Below are positions 1 to 10,728 of a stretch of 64,000 nucleotides of DNA, piece after piece (within the stretch, counting starts at the first letter, position 1; each line of letters starts with the position of its first letter). A program made the position numbers and the translations under genes. The notes under the pieces were generated by a model. That model saw nothing but the letters and a program-made list of their open reading frames with translations. It was not told the origin of the DNA and did not search any database. Origin of the DNA: Halomonas sp. 'Soap Lake #6' (GTDB lineage Bacteria; Pseudomonadota; Gammaproteobacteria; Pseudomonadales; Halomonadaceae); the NCBI RefSeq assembly GCF_003031405.1, contig NZ_CP020469.1, positions 2,728,001-2,792,000 of the forward strand. The letters run 5' to 3'.

Positions 1-376
1 TCCAGGTTGGCAGCACACCAGCATGGGTCATCAGCGTGTTGCCTTCATTAATCGCCAGGGGCTGGCTTTGCAACCAGTCCAGCAGCGCTTCGCGATCTGG
101 CGCGGAGAGAATATCACTAAGGGTATCGTGCTTTTTTAGCTTCCCCCCTCCGCGAGCCACCACTAGCAGGTGGAAATCGTGGTTGCCCAGCACGCAGCGT
201 ACCGCACTGCCCAACGCCTTAACTTCTCGCAGACAGGCCAATGAGCCAGGCCCACGGTTAATCAAATCCCCCACCAACCAAAGCGTATCGTTTATGGGAT
301 TAAAGTTAAGCTGCTCAAGCAGACTGACGAACTCGGCATGACAACCGTGCAGGTCGCCAATGACGTAAGTGCTCAT
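1..376 (-). CDS. apaH: Symmetrical diadenosine tetraphosphatase ApaH (N-terminal part, cut by window edge)
   Basis: Hydrolyses Ap4A symmetrically to two ADP, controlling alarmone level and Ap4A capping of RNA. The reading frame starts with ATG at 376 (MSTYVIGDLHGC) and runs off the left edge, so only about 125 of the usual ~270 residues are present. Metallophosphatase motifs are visible in order: GDLHG near residue 7, GDLINRG near residue 36 and GNHD near residue 61. It lies 25 bp downstream of apaG in the same direction, the standard apaG-apaH arrangement of gammaproteobacteria. The call is firm although the C-terminus cannot be examined. Confidence 0.93.
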   Translation of the reverse strand, partial: MSTYVIGDLHGCHAEFVSLLEQLNFNPINDTLWLVGDLINRGPGSLACLREVKALGSAVRCVLGNHDFHLLVVARGGGKLKKHDTLSDILSAPDREALLDWLQSQPLAINEGNTLMTHAGVLPTW

Positions 377-401
377 GGGCTACACCCTTAGGAAAAAGTC
401 A

Positions 402-779
402 TCAATGAAGCTGGCGTGGCACTGCTAGCCGAAAAGGTACAATAGGCACATCGAAGACACGCTGGGTATAGGTATTAAGCAGCGTGTAAGCACCTTCCAT
501 CACTCCAACAGGCGTCTGTAAGATAGCCCGGCTGGTGTAACGAAAGCGCTGCCCTGGACCAATCAGTGGCTGCTGCCCCACTACCCCTTTGCCACGCACT
601 TCCTGACTATCGCCACCACCCTGGGTGATTTTCCAGTAACGCGCCATTAGCTGCACACTATGAGGGCTTTGGTTATGCACCGTGACGGTATAGCTAAAGA
701 CATAGCGCGCCTCAGCATCATTTGATTCGGAGGCGCAGTACTCTGGTATTACACTGACCTCGATAGCTAGCCCGCTCAC
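402..779 (-). CDS. apaG: Co2+/Mg2+ efflux-associated protein ApaG (DUF525)
   Basis: Small single-domain protein of 125 residues, exactly the usual length for ApaG. The family has a fibronectin-III-like fold; its biochemical role is still unclear, with genetic links to cobalt and magnesium tolerance. Recognisable features are the N-terminal IEVSVIPEY strand, the central YTVTVHNQSPHSVQLMARYW segment and the G-rich GVVGQQPLIGPGQRF turn. Its ATG overlaps the stop of rsmA by four bases (ATGA), so translation is probably coupled. It belongs to the lptD-surA-pdxA-rsmA-apaG-apaH gene string. Confidence 0.94.
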   Translation of the reverse strand: MSGLAIEVSVIPEYCASESNDAEARYVFSYTVTVHNQSPHSVQLMARYWKITQGGGDSQEVRGKGVVGQQPLIGPGQRFRYTSRAILQTPVGVMEGAYTLLNTYTQRVFDVPIVPFRLAVPRQLH

Positions 780-1606
780 CCCTTATCGCTCCCCGTGCTG
801 GCTTGGGCCTCGTCGGCAGCGACTCGATTAGCAATGGTCACGTATTCCTCAACACTTAATGTTTGCGGGCGACGAACAGGGTCAATCCCCAGTGCTTCCA
901 GGGTCTCGACGCTCACTCGGCCTTTAAGGTTATTACGCAGCGTTTTTCGCCGCTGACCAAAGGCTAATTTGACCAGTTCAAACAGTAGCGCTGGGTCATC
1001 AGCGGTATGGGGCAAACTGTCGTGAGGCGTCAACCGAACGATGGCAGAATCAACTTTCGGCCGCGGCACAAACGCTTCCGGTGGCACAATAAATAGCTGG
1101 TCCACATGGCAGTAGTACTGGGCCATCACCGACAGACGCCCCCAGTCGGTACTGCCAGGTTCGGCAGCCAAACGCTCAACCACCTCTTTTTGCAGCATAA
1201 AGTGCATATCGGCAATGGCATTGCCCATCGTCAGCAAATGCACAATTAATGGCGTGGAGATGTTGTAAGGCAGGTTACCAACCACACGCAGTGCCGGGCC
1301 ATCTCCTTTCAGCGCGGCAAAATCAAACTTCAGCGCGTCGCCTTCATGGATCACAAACTCGGGGTAGTTGAAAAACTGTACACGCAGGCCAGGAATCAGG
1401 TCACGGTCTAACTCAATTACCTCCAGCTTACCTGTCGCCTCTAACAGTGGGGCGGTAAGCGCTCCTTGACCAGGGCCAATTTCGACAAGACGATCACCAT
1501 CGCGCGGCCCAATAGAGCGGACAATACGCGAGATAATACCGAGGTCGCGCAAAAAGTTCTGGCCGAAACGTTTACGAGCGCGGTGCTGCTGGGGCACTTG
1601 AGACAT
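776..1606 (-). CDS. rsmA: 16S rRNA (adenine1518/1519-N6) dimethyltransferase RsmA/KsgA
   Basis: Dimethylates two adjacent adenosines in the 3' terminal helix 45 of 16S rRNA during late 30S assembly, using SAM in the cytoplasm; loss gives kasugamycin resistance. 276 residues. Motifs: FGQNFL near residue 14, the SAM-binding VEIGPGQGALT near residue 42, and the N6-adenine methylase signature NLPYN near residue 111. The C-terminal helical domain contains the expected FGQRRKTLRNNL. It sits 87 bp after pdxA and overlaps apaG, matching the conserved order in gammaproteobacteria. Confidence 0.97.
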   Translation of the reverse strand: MSQVPQQHRARKRFGQNFLRDLGIISRIVRSIGPRDGDRLVEIGPGQGALTAPLLEATGKLEVIELDRDLIPGLRVQFFNYPEFVIHEGDALKFDFAALKGDGPALRVVGNLPYNISTPLIVHLLTMGNAIADMHFMLQKEVVERLAAEPGSTDWGRLSVMAQYYCHVDQLFIVPPEAFVPRPKVDSAIVRLTPHDSLPHTADDPALLFELVKLAFGQRRKTLRNNLKGRVSVETLEALGIDPVRRPQTLSVEEYVTIANRVAADEAQASTGSDKG

Positions 1607-1693
1607 CTAACAGTGATCCTTGGGAGAATAATTCGTGAAGTTTACTGTAAATGAGCTGAACGCATGAGCTTAGGTATGCATTGACTGTATTAA

Positions 1694-2755
1694 CTAATTG
1701 CCTGAATGAATAGATTGCGCCCGCTGATCAGCCAGGCGGCACGCTAAGTTCAGTGCAACGACGAGGCTACTGGGGTCGGCAACACCACGCCCGGCAAGAT
1801 CGAGCGCAGTGCCATGATCAACCGAAGTACGCACCAGAGGCAAACCAAGGGTAATGTTGGCTGCCTGCCCAAAGCCTGCATATTTTAGCACTGCAAGCCC
1901 TTGGTCATGATACATCGCCAATACCGCATCAACGCCTGCCAAATGCCGTGGCGTGAATAGCGTATCGGCGGGTAGAGGACCTTGTATGGCCAAGCCCTCA
2001 GCGCGCAACGCATTGAGCGCCGGAGTGATTATTTCCAGCTCCTCCCGACCCAGATGGCCATCTTCTCCAGCGTGGGGGTTTAAGCCACATACCGCAATAC
2101 GCGGCTCAGCAATCCCAAACTGGCGCTTTAGGTCTTCCGCCAGCAAGCGACTGACGCGTTGAACCCGCTCATAGGTAATCGCATCCGCCACATCGCGCAG
2201 CGGCAAGTGCGTGGTGACCAGCGCAACCCTCAGGTCGCCGCTGCCGTTCCAACTGCTGGCTTGGGCGTGCAACGCCTTGTCGGTGGCCAACACCATAACG
2301 ACCTCATCCACGCCACAGGCATCCCGCAGCCACTCAGTGTGGCCAGTGAAGCTGGCAAAACCACCTTCAATAATCGCCCCTTTATGCAGCGGAGCAGTGA
2401 CCATCGCGGCGGCACGGCCTTGCAGGCAGGCATCAACAGCAACCTGCAGCGTATTCAGCACATAGCGGGCATTGGCAGGGTTTAACACACCTGGGGTCGC
2501 AGGAGCTTCCAGCCATACTGGAAACACCGCCAAGCGCCCATTGGAAGAAGCTGTGCCCTCCTCTGGCGCTGCTTCTACAACCTCTACATCTAGCGCCAGC
2601 AGAGCGGCCCGCTGGCGCAGCATGTCAGGATCACCCACTGCAAGAGTGCGATCAGGCAGCCTGCCCTGAGCCGCTAGCATCAGCACTAACTCAGGACCAA
2701 TGCCCGCCGGCTCGCCGGTGGTGATCAACAATGGCAGGCGTGGATGGCTAGGCAT
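1694..2755 (-). CDS. pdxA: 4-hydroxythreonine-4-phosphate dehydrogenase PdxA
   Basis: NAD-dependent oxidation of 4-phosphohydroxy-L-threonine in the DXP-independent pyridoxal 5'-phosphate pathway. 353 residues, typical length. The N-terminus LLITTGEPAGIGPEL is the PdxA hallmark; the metal and substrate residues VTAPLHKGAI, FTGHTEWL and the C-terminal MYHDQGL motif are present. Its ATG shares a base with the TAA stop of surA (TAATG), so the two genes are translationally coupled. Placement between surA and rsmA is conserved. Confidence 0.96.
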   Translation of the reverse strand: MPSHPRLPLLITTGEPAGIGPELVLMLAAQGRLPDRTLAVGDPDMLRQRAALLALDVEVVEAAPEEGTASSNGRLAVFPVWLEAPATPGVLNPANARYVLNTLQVAVDACLQGRAAAMVTAPLHKGAIIEGGFASFTGHTEWLRDACGVDEVVMVLATDKALHAQASSWNGSGDLRVALVTTHLPLRDVADAITYERVQRVSRLLAEDLKRQFGIAEPRIAVCGLNPHAGEDGHLGREELEIITPALNALRAEGLAIQGPLPADTLFTPRHLAGVDAVLAMYHDQGLAVLKYAGFGQAANITLGLPLVRTSVDHGTALDLAGRGVADPSSLVVALNLACRLADQRAQSIHSGN

Positions 2756-3792
2756 TAAAGACGAATATCCACAAAGGCTTGCTCGCGAATCTCATTCTGC
2801 CAGACCTGGAGCTCTTCATTCGCCCGCCGCTGGAAAATCGCTTGACGCACTTGCTCACGGCGGCTCTCTTCAGTGACATCCTGGCGACGACGCTCCAGTA
2901 CTTCAATGACATGGTAACCAAACTGTGAACGCACCGGCTGGGAGATTTGATTGGTTGCGAGCGAGCCCATCGCCTCCTCAAAGGCAGGTACTGTTTGCCC
3001 TGGGCGCACCCAACCAAGCTCACCGCCATTCATGGCACTGCCATGGTCATCACTAAACTGACGGGCTACTGCTGCAAAATCATCACCTTGCTGCAGGCGC
3101 TGGAGCGCTTGCTCAGCCCTGGCGCGCGCTTGGTTCTCATCACGTGTGGGGGTAAGCTCGACCAGCACATGACGTGCACGCGTCTCCTCAATGAAGGCCT
3201 GCCCCTGCTGTGCCCCCTGCTGGCTTAGAAAGCGTTCAACATCGCGTTCACTCACCGCAACACGCTGGCTAACACGACGCTGCTGCACCTGGCGCATAAG
3301 CATTTCGCGGCGAATCTCTTCGCGCACATTGGCCAGGCTCATCCCGTCGGCCTCCACCGCGTCGGCGAACTCATCCAGCGTCATGCCGTTCGACTCAGCA
3401 ATCGTTCTTAGTTGGCGGTTCAGCTCGGTATCGTCAACGCTCAAGTTAGCTTGACTCGCCATCTGCAGTTGAATTTCCTCCATCACCATGCGCTCAAGCA
3501 CTTGCTCAGCCAACTGAGAGCGTGGCGGCAAATTGCCCCCTTGGGCTTCGGCTTGCTGCTCAACCTGCGCAATGCGGTCGTTTAGCTCACTACGCATAAT
3601 GACGCCATCGTTAACCACGGCAACGACATTATCCAGCATTTGGCGCTGAGTGGACTCAAAGTTCTGCGCGTGCAGGGTGAGCGGCACAAGCGCAACGCTG
3701 GCCCCCAGGCACAGTGCCATCATGCTACCCGTAGAGAGGAGTTTTGCCCGTTTTTTTGCGACAAGGGTTAGCAGGGTCTTTCTGATCGTCAT
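2755..3792 (-). CDS. surA: Periplasmic chaperone SurA, single-parvulin-domain form
   Basis: Periplasmic chaperone that escorts unfolded beta-barrel proteins such as LptD to the BAM complex. 345 residues, clearly shorter than E. coli SurA (~428). A basic start followed by a hydrophobic stretch (about residues 20-42, ending LHAQ) looks like a signal peptide. The SurA N-domain (VVAVVNDGVI...) runs to about residue 170. One PpiC/parvulin domain is visible (about 205-305, ARHVLVELTP to FGYHVIEVLE), followed by the C-terminal helix. The first parvulin repeat of the E. coli protein is absent; the remaining one carries the GGELGW motif. Immediately downstream of its client gene lptD. Confidence 0.93.
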   Translation of the reverse strand: MTIRKTLLTLVAKKRAKLLSTGSMMALCLGASVALVPLTLHAQNFESTQRQMLDNVVAVVNDGVIMRSELNDRIAQVEQQAEAQGGNLPPRSQLAEQVLERMVMEEIQLQMASQANLSVDDTELNRQLRTIAESNGMTLDEFADAVEADGMSLANVREEIRREMLMRQVQQRRVSQRVAVSERDVERFLSQQGAQQGQAFIEETRARHVLVELTPTRDENQARARAEQALQRLQQGDDFAAVARQFSDDHGSAMNGGELGWVRPGQTVPAFEEAMGSLATNQISQPVRSQFGYHVIEVLERRRQDVTEESRREQVRQAIFQRRANEELQVWQNEIREQAFVDIRL

Positions 3793-3826
3793 ATAAAGTC
3801 TCTTTCAGTCGCCATTTAAGGATTCA

Positions 3827-6274
3827 TTAAAGGGGTGTCGGGCGATAACCAGGAATCGCCCGCTCAAAATAGCTGTCGGCGTCCTGCCCAACGCCACCCA
3901 GGCCGCGGAACACAAAGCGTAAAAACAGTCCACGATCGTTGAAGTCATCATTCACTCGGGCGGTATCGTTATCATCCACCCACTCGCGCCATACTAACTG
4001 CACACCATAGCAGCAGTCGTTCCACTGCAAGCCCGCTAACTGCTCCAGCGAACGGTCATTAGTTTGATCGTGAAGGTAACGACCAATCAAATCAATGCGA
4101 GGGCTGGCTTTCCAGGCAAATGAGAGATCCCACTCTTCACGATTGTAATTACGGAAGCCATCGTCCCCTGGCACAACGCCCGGATCGAACCCTTCGATCT
4201 CCCAACGGTAGCCAAGGTTCACTACATGCCCATCTGGATGCCGATAACGCAGATCAACGCTTGAGCGTTCGGTCTGCTCACGGTGATCATCGTAGAGCCA
4301 CTCATAGCCAGTGCTCCAGCGATCATTAATCTGCCAATCTAGCCGAGTTACCAGTGGAGAGCGGTCTCGAGTGGCTTGATAGCGGCTTTGAGGATTGACG
4401 TTAGGATCGTCTTCAGGCCTCGCTGGCAGCGTATCAGGGTCTCCATCACTATCAATCCGACGCTCGGAAAAATAGATGCTCTGGCCTACTCCAAAGGTCA
4501 ATCGGTCACGACCAGCGTCGTCCTCAATCAAACGCGACTGCACACCGACAGAAACGCGGTTAAGGTCTCCGACTCGGTCAGCACCTGAAAAACGCTGCGG
4601 CGACCATAACTGATCCCACGAAAATGCTCGCTCACGGCTATCAAAATCGGGCAACTGAGTTTGGTTAGTGCGCGGTACATAGGCGTAATTGAGACGAGGC
4701 TCCAGGGTTTGGCGGTAATCACGCCCGCCCAGCTCAAGCTCACGGTCAAATACTAACCCGCTGTCGATAGAGGTAATCGCAATACTGCGGGTAGGTGAGG
4801 TATCGCGGTCAGTAACGCGCTCACCGTAGTCGAGTTCATAAGCGGTTTGCCACAATTCGGTTCGTGGCTCGATATAACCCCAAGGTTGCTCTACGCGCCA
4901 GCCAAAAGCAGGCGTTAAGTGCAGGCGCGTACCAATAGCAGCTTCACGCTCGGGCACTTGACGCTCATCCACATCTCGCCAGAAATAGGTAACGTTGGAG
5001 CGCCACTGGCTATAGAACCCACTGCCGAATTGCCAATCTGAGTTAGCCGTTAAGCTGGGCAGTCGGTAAAAGGGTTTATCGCTATCGCTCAACGGGTCTT
5101 CTAAGCGCTGGAACCCTTGCGCTCGGGCATCCAGTTGCCAGCGATCACCGCGATAATCGACCTGAGCCAACCGCTCCATACTTACCCGGTCGCTATTACC
5201 AAACTCGCCACCAAAGTCATCAAAGTAGCGCCCATCACTAGCAGCACCGTAGCGTAAGTTGTAGTCGCTGCGCTCATTCACCCGGCCGGTATGATCAGCA
5301 TCGATATACCAGCGCTTATCACCTTCAAAACGATTACTGCCCGTTTCGCTTCCTCCATCGCTATTTAAAAAGCCGCCTTCGACGGTACCTCGGCTTTCAG
5401 CAAATAAATAACGGTATTCACCGTTGAGCAGTAAGCCATGATCCGACATCCAGCGCGGGGTGATAGTAGCATCGTGATTAGGGGCGATGTTCCAGTAAAA
5501 GGGCTGCGCGTAATCAAAGACTTTACTCGAGAAACCGATAGAAGGCGACAGCAGCCCAGTATGACGCCGGTCGTCGATAGGAAAGCGTAGCCACGGCCAG
5601 TAAAATATCGGTACGTCTTTCACTTCCAAACGGGCATGGCGTGCCGTACCAAAGCCTTTAGCCTGATCAAGCTTGATATCGCTACCTACCAGTTGCCAGC
5701 TATTAACGCCGGGGTCACAGGAAGTAAAGGTGGCATCACGCAGGCGATACTGATTTTCACCGGTTTGCTCAAGCCGACCGGCCTGCCCGCGAATGTGCTG
5801 CTCATAAAGGACATAATGGCTATTGCTTAACGAGGCGCGGTCTTCGTTAAGCATCAATGTGGCTTGGTCGCCCCGCAACAACGCTTGGCCGTCGCGTAAG
5901 GCTAGGTTACCTTCCACATCGACCTGCTGGCGGTTCGCAGGTAAGAAGACTTGTTCAGCCTCGAGCTCCGTATTGCCACGCCGTAGTACGACATCCCCTC
6001 GCAGCAGTGCTTCACCATCTGCGGCGTAATCCACCTCTTGGGTTTCAACCGATAGCGTTTCGGGGTTCTGTTCCGCTGGCAAGCGGTAGCCAGGCATTAC
6101 ATAGCGCCCACGACACAGTTGGTGTGGCGCTTCATCTTGCCCAAAGGGCTGCCAGTCAAGCGCCTCAGCAGGCAGCGACTGACTTTGAGCCACCACTGAA
6201 AAGGAGGCGCCCGCGAGCAAACTGCCCAACAGCGTTTGCACAGCCGGCGCGGTGCGCGAAAATCGCTTGCCCAT
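3827..6274 (-). CDS. lptD: LPS-assembly outer-membrane protein LptD
   Basis: Outer-membrane beta-barrel that, with LptE, inserts lipopolysaccharide into the outer leaflet. About 815 residues: signal peptide ending near SFSVVAQ, an OstA/LptA-like periplasmic jellyroll (roughly 50-190) and a long barrel rich in aromatic-ended strands. Four conserved cysteines are seen, two N-terminal (QLCRGRY and FTSCDPG) and an adjacent CC pair near the C-terminus (NDCCYG), as expected for the interdomain disulfides. I chose the ATG at 6274 because AAGGA lies 8 bases upstream; an ATG at 6292 in frame is an alternative. Divergent from amgK across about 70 bp. Confidence 0.96.
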   Translation of the reverse strand: MGKRFSRTAPAVQTLLGSLLAGASFSVVAQSQSLPAEALDWQPFGQDEAPHQLCRGRYVMPGYRLPAEQNPETLSVETQEVDYAADGEALLRGDVVLRRGNTELEAEQVFLPANRQQVDVEGNLALRDGQALLRGDQATLMLNEDRASLSNSHYVLYEQHIRGQAGRLEQTGENQYRLRDATFTSCDPGVNSWQLVGSDIKLDQAKGFGTARHARLEVKDVPIFYWPWLRFPIDDRRHTGLLSPSIGFSSKVFDYAQPFYWNIAPNHDATITPRWMSDHGLLLNGEYRYLFAESRGTVEGGFLNSDGGSETGSNRFEGDKRWYIDADHTGRVNERSDYNLRYGAASDGRYFDDFGGEFGNSDRVSMERLAQVDYRGDRWQLDARAQGFQRLEDPLSDSDKPFYRLPSLTANSDWQFGSGFYSQWRSNVTYFWRDVDERQVPEREAAIGTRLHLTPAFGWRVEQPWGYIEPRTELWQTAYELDYGERVTDRDTSPTRSIAITSIDSGLVFDRELELGGRDYRQTLEPRLNYAYVPRTNQTQLPDFDSRERAFSWDQLWSPQRFSGADRVGDLNRVSVGVQSRLIEDDAGRDRLTFGVGQSIYFSERRIDSDGDPDTLPARPEDDPNVNPQSRYQATRDRSPLVTRLDWQINDRWSTGYEWLYDDHREQTERSSVDLRYRHPDGHVVNLGYRWEIEGFDPGVVPGDDGFRNYNREEWDLSFAWKASPRIDLIGRYLHDQTNDRSLEQLAGLQWNDCCYGVQLVWREWVDDNDTARVNDDFNDRGLFLRFVFRGLGGVGQDADSYFERAIPGYRPTPL

Positions 6275-6344
6275 GTTCGTTATCCTTGGCATCCAGAATC
6301 GGTATTATACAGGCCGCACGATGCCCGACCAGCAAGGAGCTTGC

Positions 6345-8020
<1,676 letters not shown>

Positions 8021-8096
8021 TGAAGCAGTGCGCTACCCAATAGAAATGTTATGCTGCGCGACTTACCTTTCGTCGCCAAGATGAGGAGAGTTCAAC

Positions 8097-8516
8097 GTGA
8101 AAGCACGGGTAAAATGGACGGATGGCCGCCAGTTTGTAGCGGAATCAGGCAGCGGGCACAGCGTTGTAATCGACGGCCCGCCCGATCACGGCGGCCGGAA
8201 CACGGGGCCACGCCCCATGGAAATGCTACTGATGGGGATGGGAAGCTGCACGGCATTTGATGTCCTGAACATCCTCGACAAAGCCCGGGCCGATGTTACC
8301 GACTGTGTGGCAGAACTTGATGCTGAGCGTGCCGACGAAGTGCCCGCCGTGTTCACCAAAATCCATGTCCACTTCGTGGTGACTGGGCGTAACCTCAAAG
8401 AGAAGCAAGTACAGCGCGCCGTCGAACTTTCTGCAGAAAAATACTGCAGCGCTTCCATCATGCTCGTGAAAGGTGGTGTTGATATTACCCACTCGTTCGA
8501 GATCATTGAGGCTTGA
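8097..8516 (+). CDS. OsmC family protein (YhfA-like)
   Basis: 139-residue OsmC/Ohr-fold protein. The family contains thiol peroxidases acting on organic hydroperoxides, but the YhfA branch has no settled substrate. Two cysteines sit in the expected places, in MGMGSCTAFDVL (about residue 48) and KYCSASIMLVKG (about residue 119), matching the paired redox cysteines of the fold. A GAGGAG ribosome site ends about 10 bases before the ATG. It stands alone between murU and the repeat-rich gap before speD. Family is certain; exact subfamily and function are inferred. Confidence 0.88.
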   Translation: MKARVKWTDGRQFVAESGSGHSVVIDGPPDHGGRNTGPRPMEMLLMGMGSCTAFDVLNILDKARADVTDCVAELDAERADEVPAVFTKIHVHFVVTGRNLKEKQVQRAVELSAEKYCSASIMLVKGGVDITHSFEIIEA

Positions 8517-8897
8517 ACTGCCCAGGGGGTAGTACACACAGCATGAGCCAAACCATCTCTCTAGGAACCGTCTCTCTAGGAACCGTCTCAAGAACGGCGC
8601 TTAGAACAGTTCTAAGCACGGATCTAAGCATGGTTCTAAGAAAGATGTTAAGCAAAACGCTAAGAATAGTTCTTAGCACGCAGTTGCAAAGGCACCTGCC
8701 AGACACGCTTGGCGTAAAAAAAATTGCCTGGCCGGATGCATACCACGCGATGGGCGGGCATAATACGCCCGCTTGTATTTATCCCTGCTGCGTAGCACGT
8801 GCTTGTGAGCATTATGCAACCCGTGTGGTGACAAATACTTCTCGGTTCCGGCGCTGGCTCGTCGGGGTGTCTTCATCTGCCATAGGGAGGTTCGGAC
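8517..8897. other. 381-bp intergenic region between the OsmC gene and speD
   Basis: Contains a duplicated 15-mer (CTCTCTAGGAACCGT, about 8557-8586) followed by seven degenerate 12-bp repeats (8600-8683), then a stretch with no recognised element before speD. The only strong translation signal is GGGAGG at 8885, which serves speD. A frame across the region on the plus strand (8543-8908) is open but consists largely of the repeat and resembles no known family. Confidence 0.6.
8600..8683. repeat. Degenerate 12-bp tandem repeat, seven units
   Basis: Seven consecutive 12-mers with consensus YTWAGNANNRNK: CTTAGAACAGTT, CTAAGCACGGAT, CTAAGCATGGTT, CTAAGAAAGATG, TTAAGCAAAACG, CTAAGAATAGTT, CTTAGCACGCAG. 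The core CTAAG or its variant recurs at every twelfth base without slippage. Immediately upstream a 15-bp unit is duplicated. Because 12 and 15 are multiples of three, either strand can be read as a tetra- or pentapeptide repeat. No gene call is justified. Confidence 0.85.
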
Positions 8898-9692
8898 GTG
8901 TCAGATAATCTCCGACTCCACGGGTTCAACAACCTGACTAGCTCGTTGAGCTTTAACATTTACGACATCTGTTATGCCAAAACCGAAGAGCAGCGTGCGG
9001 CTTATATTGATTATATCGATGAGCTTTACAACGCCGAACGTTTGACGCAGATCCTTAAAGACGTAACCAATATCATCGGCGCGCACGTGCTGAATATTTC
9101 GCGTCAAGATTATGAACCGCACGGGGCAAGCGTCACCATCCTGATCGCTGAACACGAGCTGGATGAACCAAACCTTGAGCACACCGAGCCAGGCCCCGGC
9201 CCACTGCCCGAAACGGTAGTAGCCCACCTGGATAAAAGCCACGTGACTGTGCATAGCTATCCCGAGTCCCACCCAGACAACGGTATCAGCACTTTCCGCC
9301 TGGATATCGATGTATCTACCTGTGGTCATATCAGCCCCCTCAAGGCGCTGAACTATCTGATCCACAGCTTTGATTCCGACATTGTCACCATGGATTACCG
9401 CGTACGCGGCTTTACCCGCGACGTGGATGGAAAAAAACTGTTTATTGATCACGATATTACCTCGATCCAAGACTACTTGGCAGAAGATACCAAGCAGGCT
9501 TACCAGATGATCGATGTGAACGTGTACCAAGAAAATATGTTCCACACCAAGATGTTGCTTAAAGACTTCGTGCTAGATAACTATCTGTTCGGCACGTCAC
9601 GCCGCGACATTACCTTTGAAGAAGCACGGGATATCGAAAGCCGCCTGCGCAAAGAGATGCTTGAGATTTTTTACTCGCGCAATCTCGATTAA
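8898..9692 (+). CDS. speD: S-adenosylmethionine decarboxylase proenzyme SpeD (class 1A)
   Basis: Makes decarboxylated SAM, the aminopropyl donor for spermidine. 264 residues, the length and sequence of the E. coli class 1A proenzyme: [20 protein letters not shown] at the start, and the self-cleavage site HLDKSHV near residues 111-117, whose serine becomes the pyruvoyl group. [18 protein letters not shown] and [15 protein letters not shown] are also characteristic. Start is a GTG at 8898 with GGGAGG seven bases upstream; no closer ATG fits. No speE is adjacent. A strong terminator follows 50 bp after the stop. Confidence 0.96.
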   Translation: MSDNLRLHGFNNLTSSLSFNIYDICYAKTEEQRAAYIDYIDELYNAERLTQILKDVTNIIGAHVLNISRQDYEPHGASVTILIAEHELDEPNLEHTEPGPGPLPETVVAHLDKSHVTVHSYPESHPDNGISTFRLDIDVSTCGHISPLKALNYLIHSFDSDIVTMDYRVRGFTRDVDGKKLFIDHDITSIQDYLAEDTKQAYQMIDVNVYQENMFHTKMLLKDFVLDNYLFGTSRRDITFEEARDIESRLRKEMLEIFYSRNLD

Positions 9693-9740
9693 GCGTTTTC
9701 CCACAGCAACACACCGCTGTTTGAAGCGCTTAAATATCGA

Positions 9741-9778
9741 AAAGCCGTCCCACGATTCATCGCGGGACGGCTTTTTTT
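9741..9778 (+). terminator. Rho-independent terminator after speD
   Basis: Perfect 11-bp stem AAAGCCGTCCC (9741-9751) with GGGACGGCTTT (9763-9773), loop of 11 nt, followed by a seven-T run on the plus strand. The A-rich 5' side means it may also act weakly on minus-strand transcription from lpxL. Confidence 0.93.
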
Positions 9779-9798
9779 GATATGAACACTCGGACCAG

Positions 9799-10716
9799 CT
9801 ATTGGTAAAGGCTTGGCTCGCCCTCAGGGCGCGTTTTGAAGCGTCGGTGGAGCCATAAATACTGCTCAGGGTGCTTACGGATCGCCCGTTCAATGAACTC
9901 ATTCACACGGGTAGCGTCTGCCACCTCATCCCTACTTGGAAAGTTGTCAAACGCAGGCAAGCACTCAATCGTATAGGTTCGATTGTCTGGATTGCGGTGG
10001 AACATTAGCGGCACCACAGGAGCCCCCGTCATACGGGCGATCTTGCCAGTTAAACGAATAGTCGCTGCCTGCTGTTCAAAGAGCGGTGCAAAGACACTCA
10101 CCTCACGGCCAAAGTCCTGGTCCGGAGAATACCAAACAATATGGCCTGCCTTAATCCGCCGAACGACTCCACGCAAGTCGTGACGATCGATTGCCTGACC
10201 AAAAATACGTGAACGCGCACGGGTCATAAACTTCTCAAACAACGGATTATTGTGCGGGCGGTACACCACATCAGCCGGAAAGAACAATGAGTGCAGCGCG
10301 CCCCCCAGGTCTAGCGTCGAGAAGTGAATACCTACCACCAGCACGCCTTTTCCCTGAGCCTTCGCACGGGCAAGGTGTTCTTGCCCATGATACGCCACGC
10401 GATGGCGTAAACCTTCAGCATCACGGCACCAGCCAGTGGCTGTTTCCACCAGGCCTATTCCATTAGCGATAAAGATTTCTTTAACCAACTTGCGCTGTTG
10501 CTCGGCACTTTTTTCAGGAAAGCAGAGAGCAATGTTGGTTGCAGCAATCTGTCGGCGCCGTTTGGCTAAACGCCAAGCCATCAGACCAATCGCCTTGCCA
10601 ACCCAAAGTTTGAGCCGCCATGGAAGCCAAGCGGCAACATACATCGCCGCAATTGCCAGCCAAGTTGGCCAATAGCGTGGATGAGCAAACGAACGGGGAT
10701 ACGACTTTTTAGACAT
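9799..10716 (-). CDS. LpxL/HtrB-family lipid A late acyltransferase
   Basis: Inner-membrane acyltransferase adding a secondary (lauroyl-type) acyl chain to Kdo-lipid IVA. 305 residues with an N-terminal hydrophobic anchor (about 17-32). The catalytic HX4D motif is seen as GIHFSTLD (about residues 137-144), followed by VVYRPHNNPLFEKF and YSPDQDFG, both typical of the family. Whether it is the LpxL or LpxM paralogue and which fatty acid is used cannot be told from sequence. Located 12 bp after alr in the same direction. Confidence 0.92.
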   Translation of the reverse strand: MSKKSYPRSFAHPRYWPTWLAIAAMYVAAWLPWRLKLWVGKAIGLMAWRLAKRRRQIAATNIALCFPEKSAEQQRKLVKEIFIANGIGLVETATGWCRDAEGLRHRVAYHGQEHLARAKAQGKGVLVVGIHFSTLDLGGALHSLFFPADVVYRPHNNPLFEKFMTRARSRIFGQAIDRHDLRGVVRRIKAGHIVWYSPDQDFGREVSVFAPLFEQQAATIRLTGKIARMTGAPVVPLMFHRNPDNRTYTIECLPAFDNFPSRDEVADATRVNEFIERAIRKHPEQYLWLHRRFKTRPEGEPSLYQ

Positions 10717-10728
10717 ACTAATAACCGT

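Noticed and set aside
8543..8908. Plus-strand open frame of about 120 codons before speD
   Set aside because: Mostly the 12- and 15-bp repeats, no family resemblance, runs past the speD start; the opposite strand is open as well, as expected for a three-multiple repeat.
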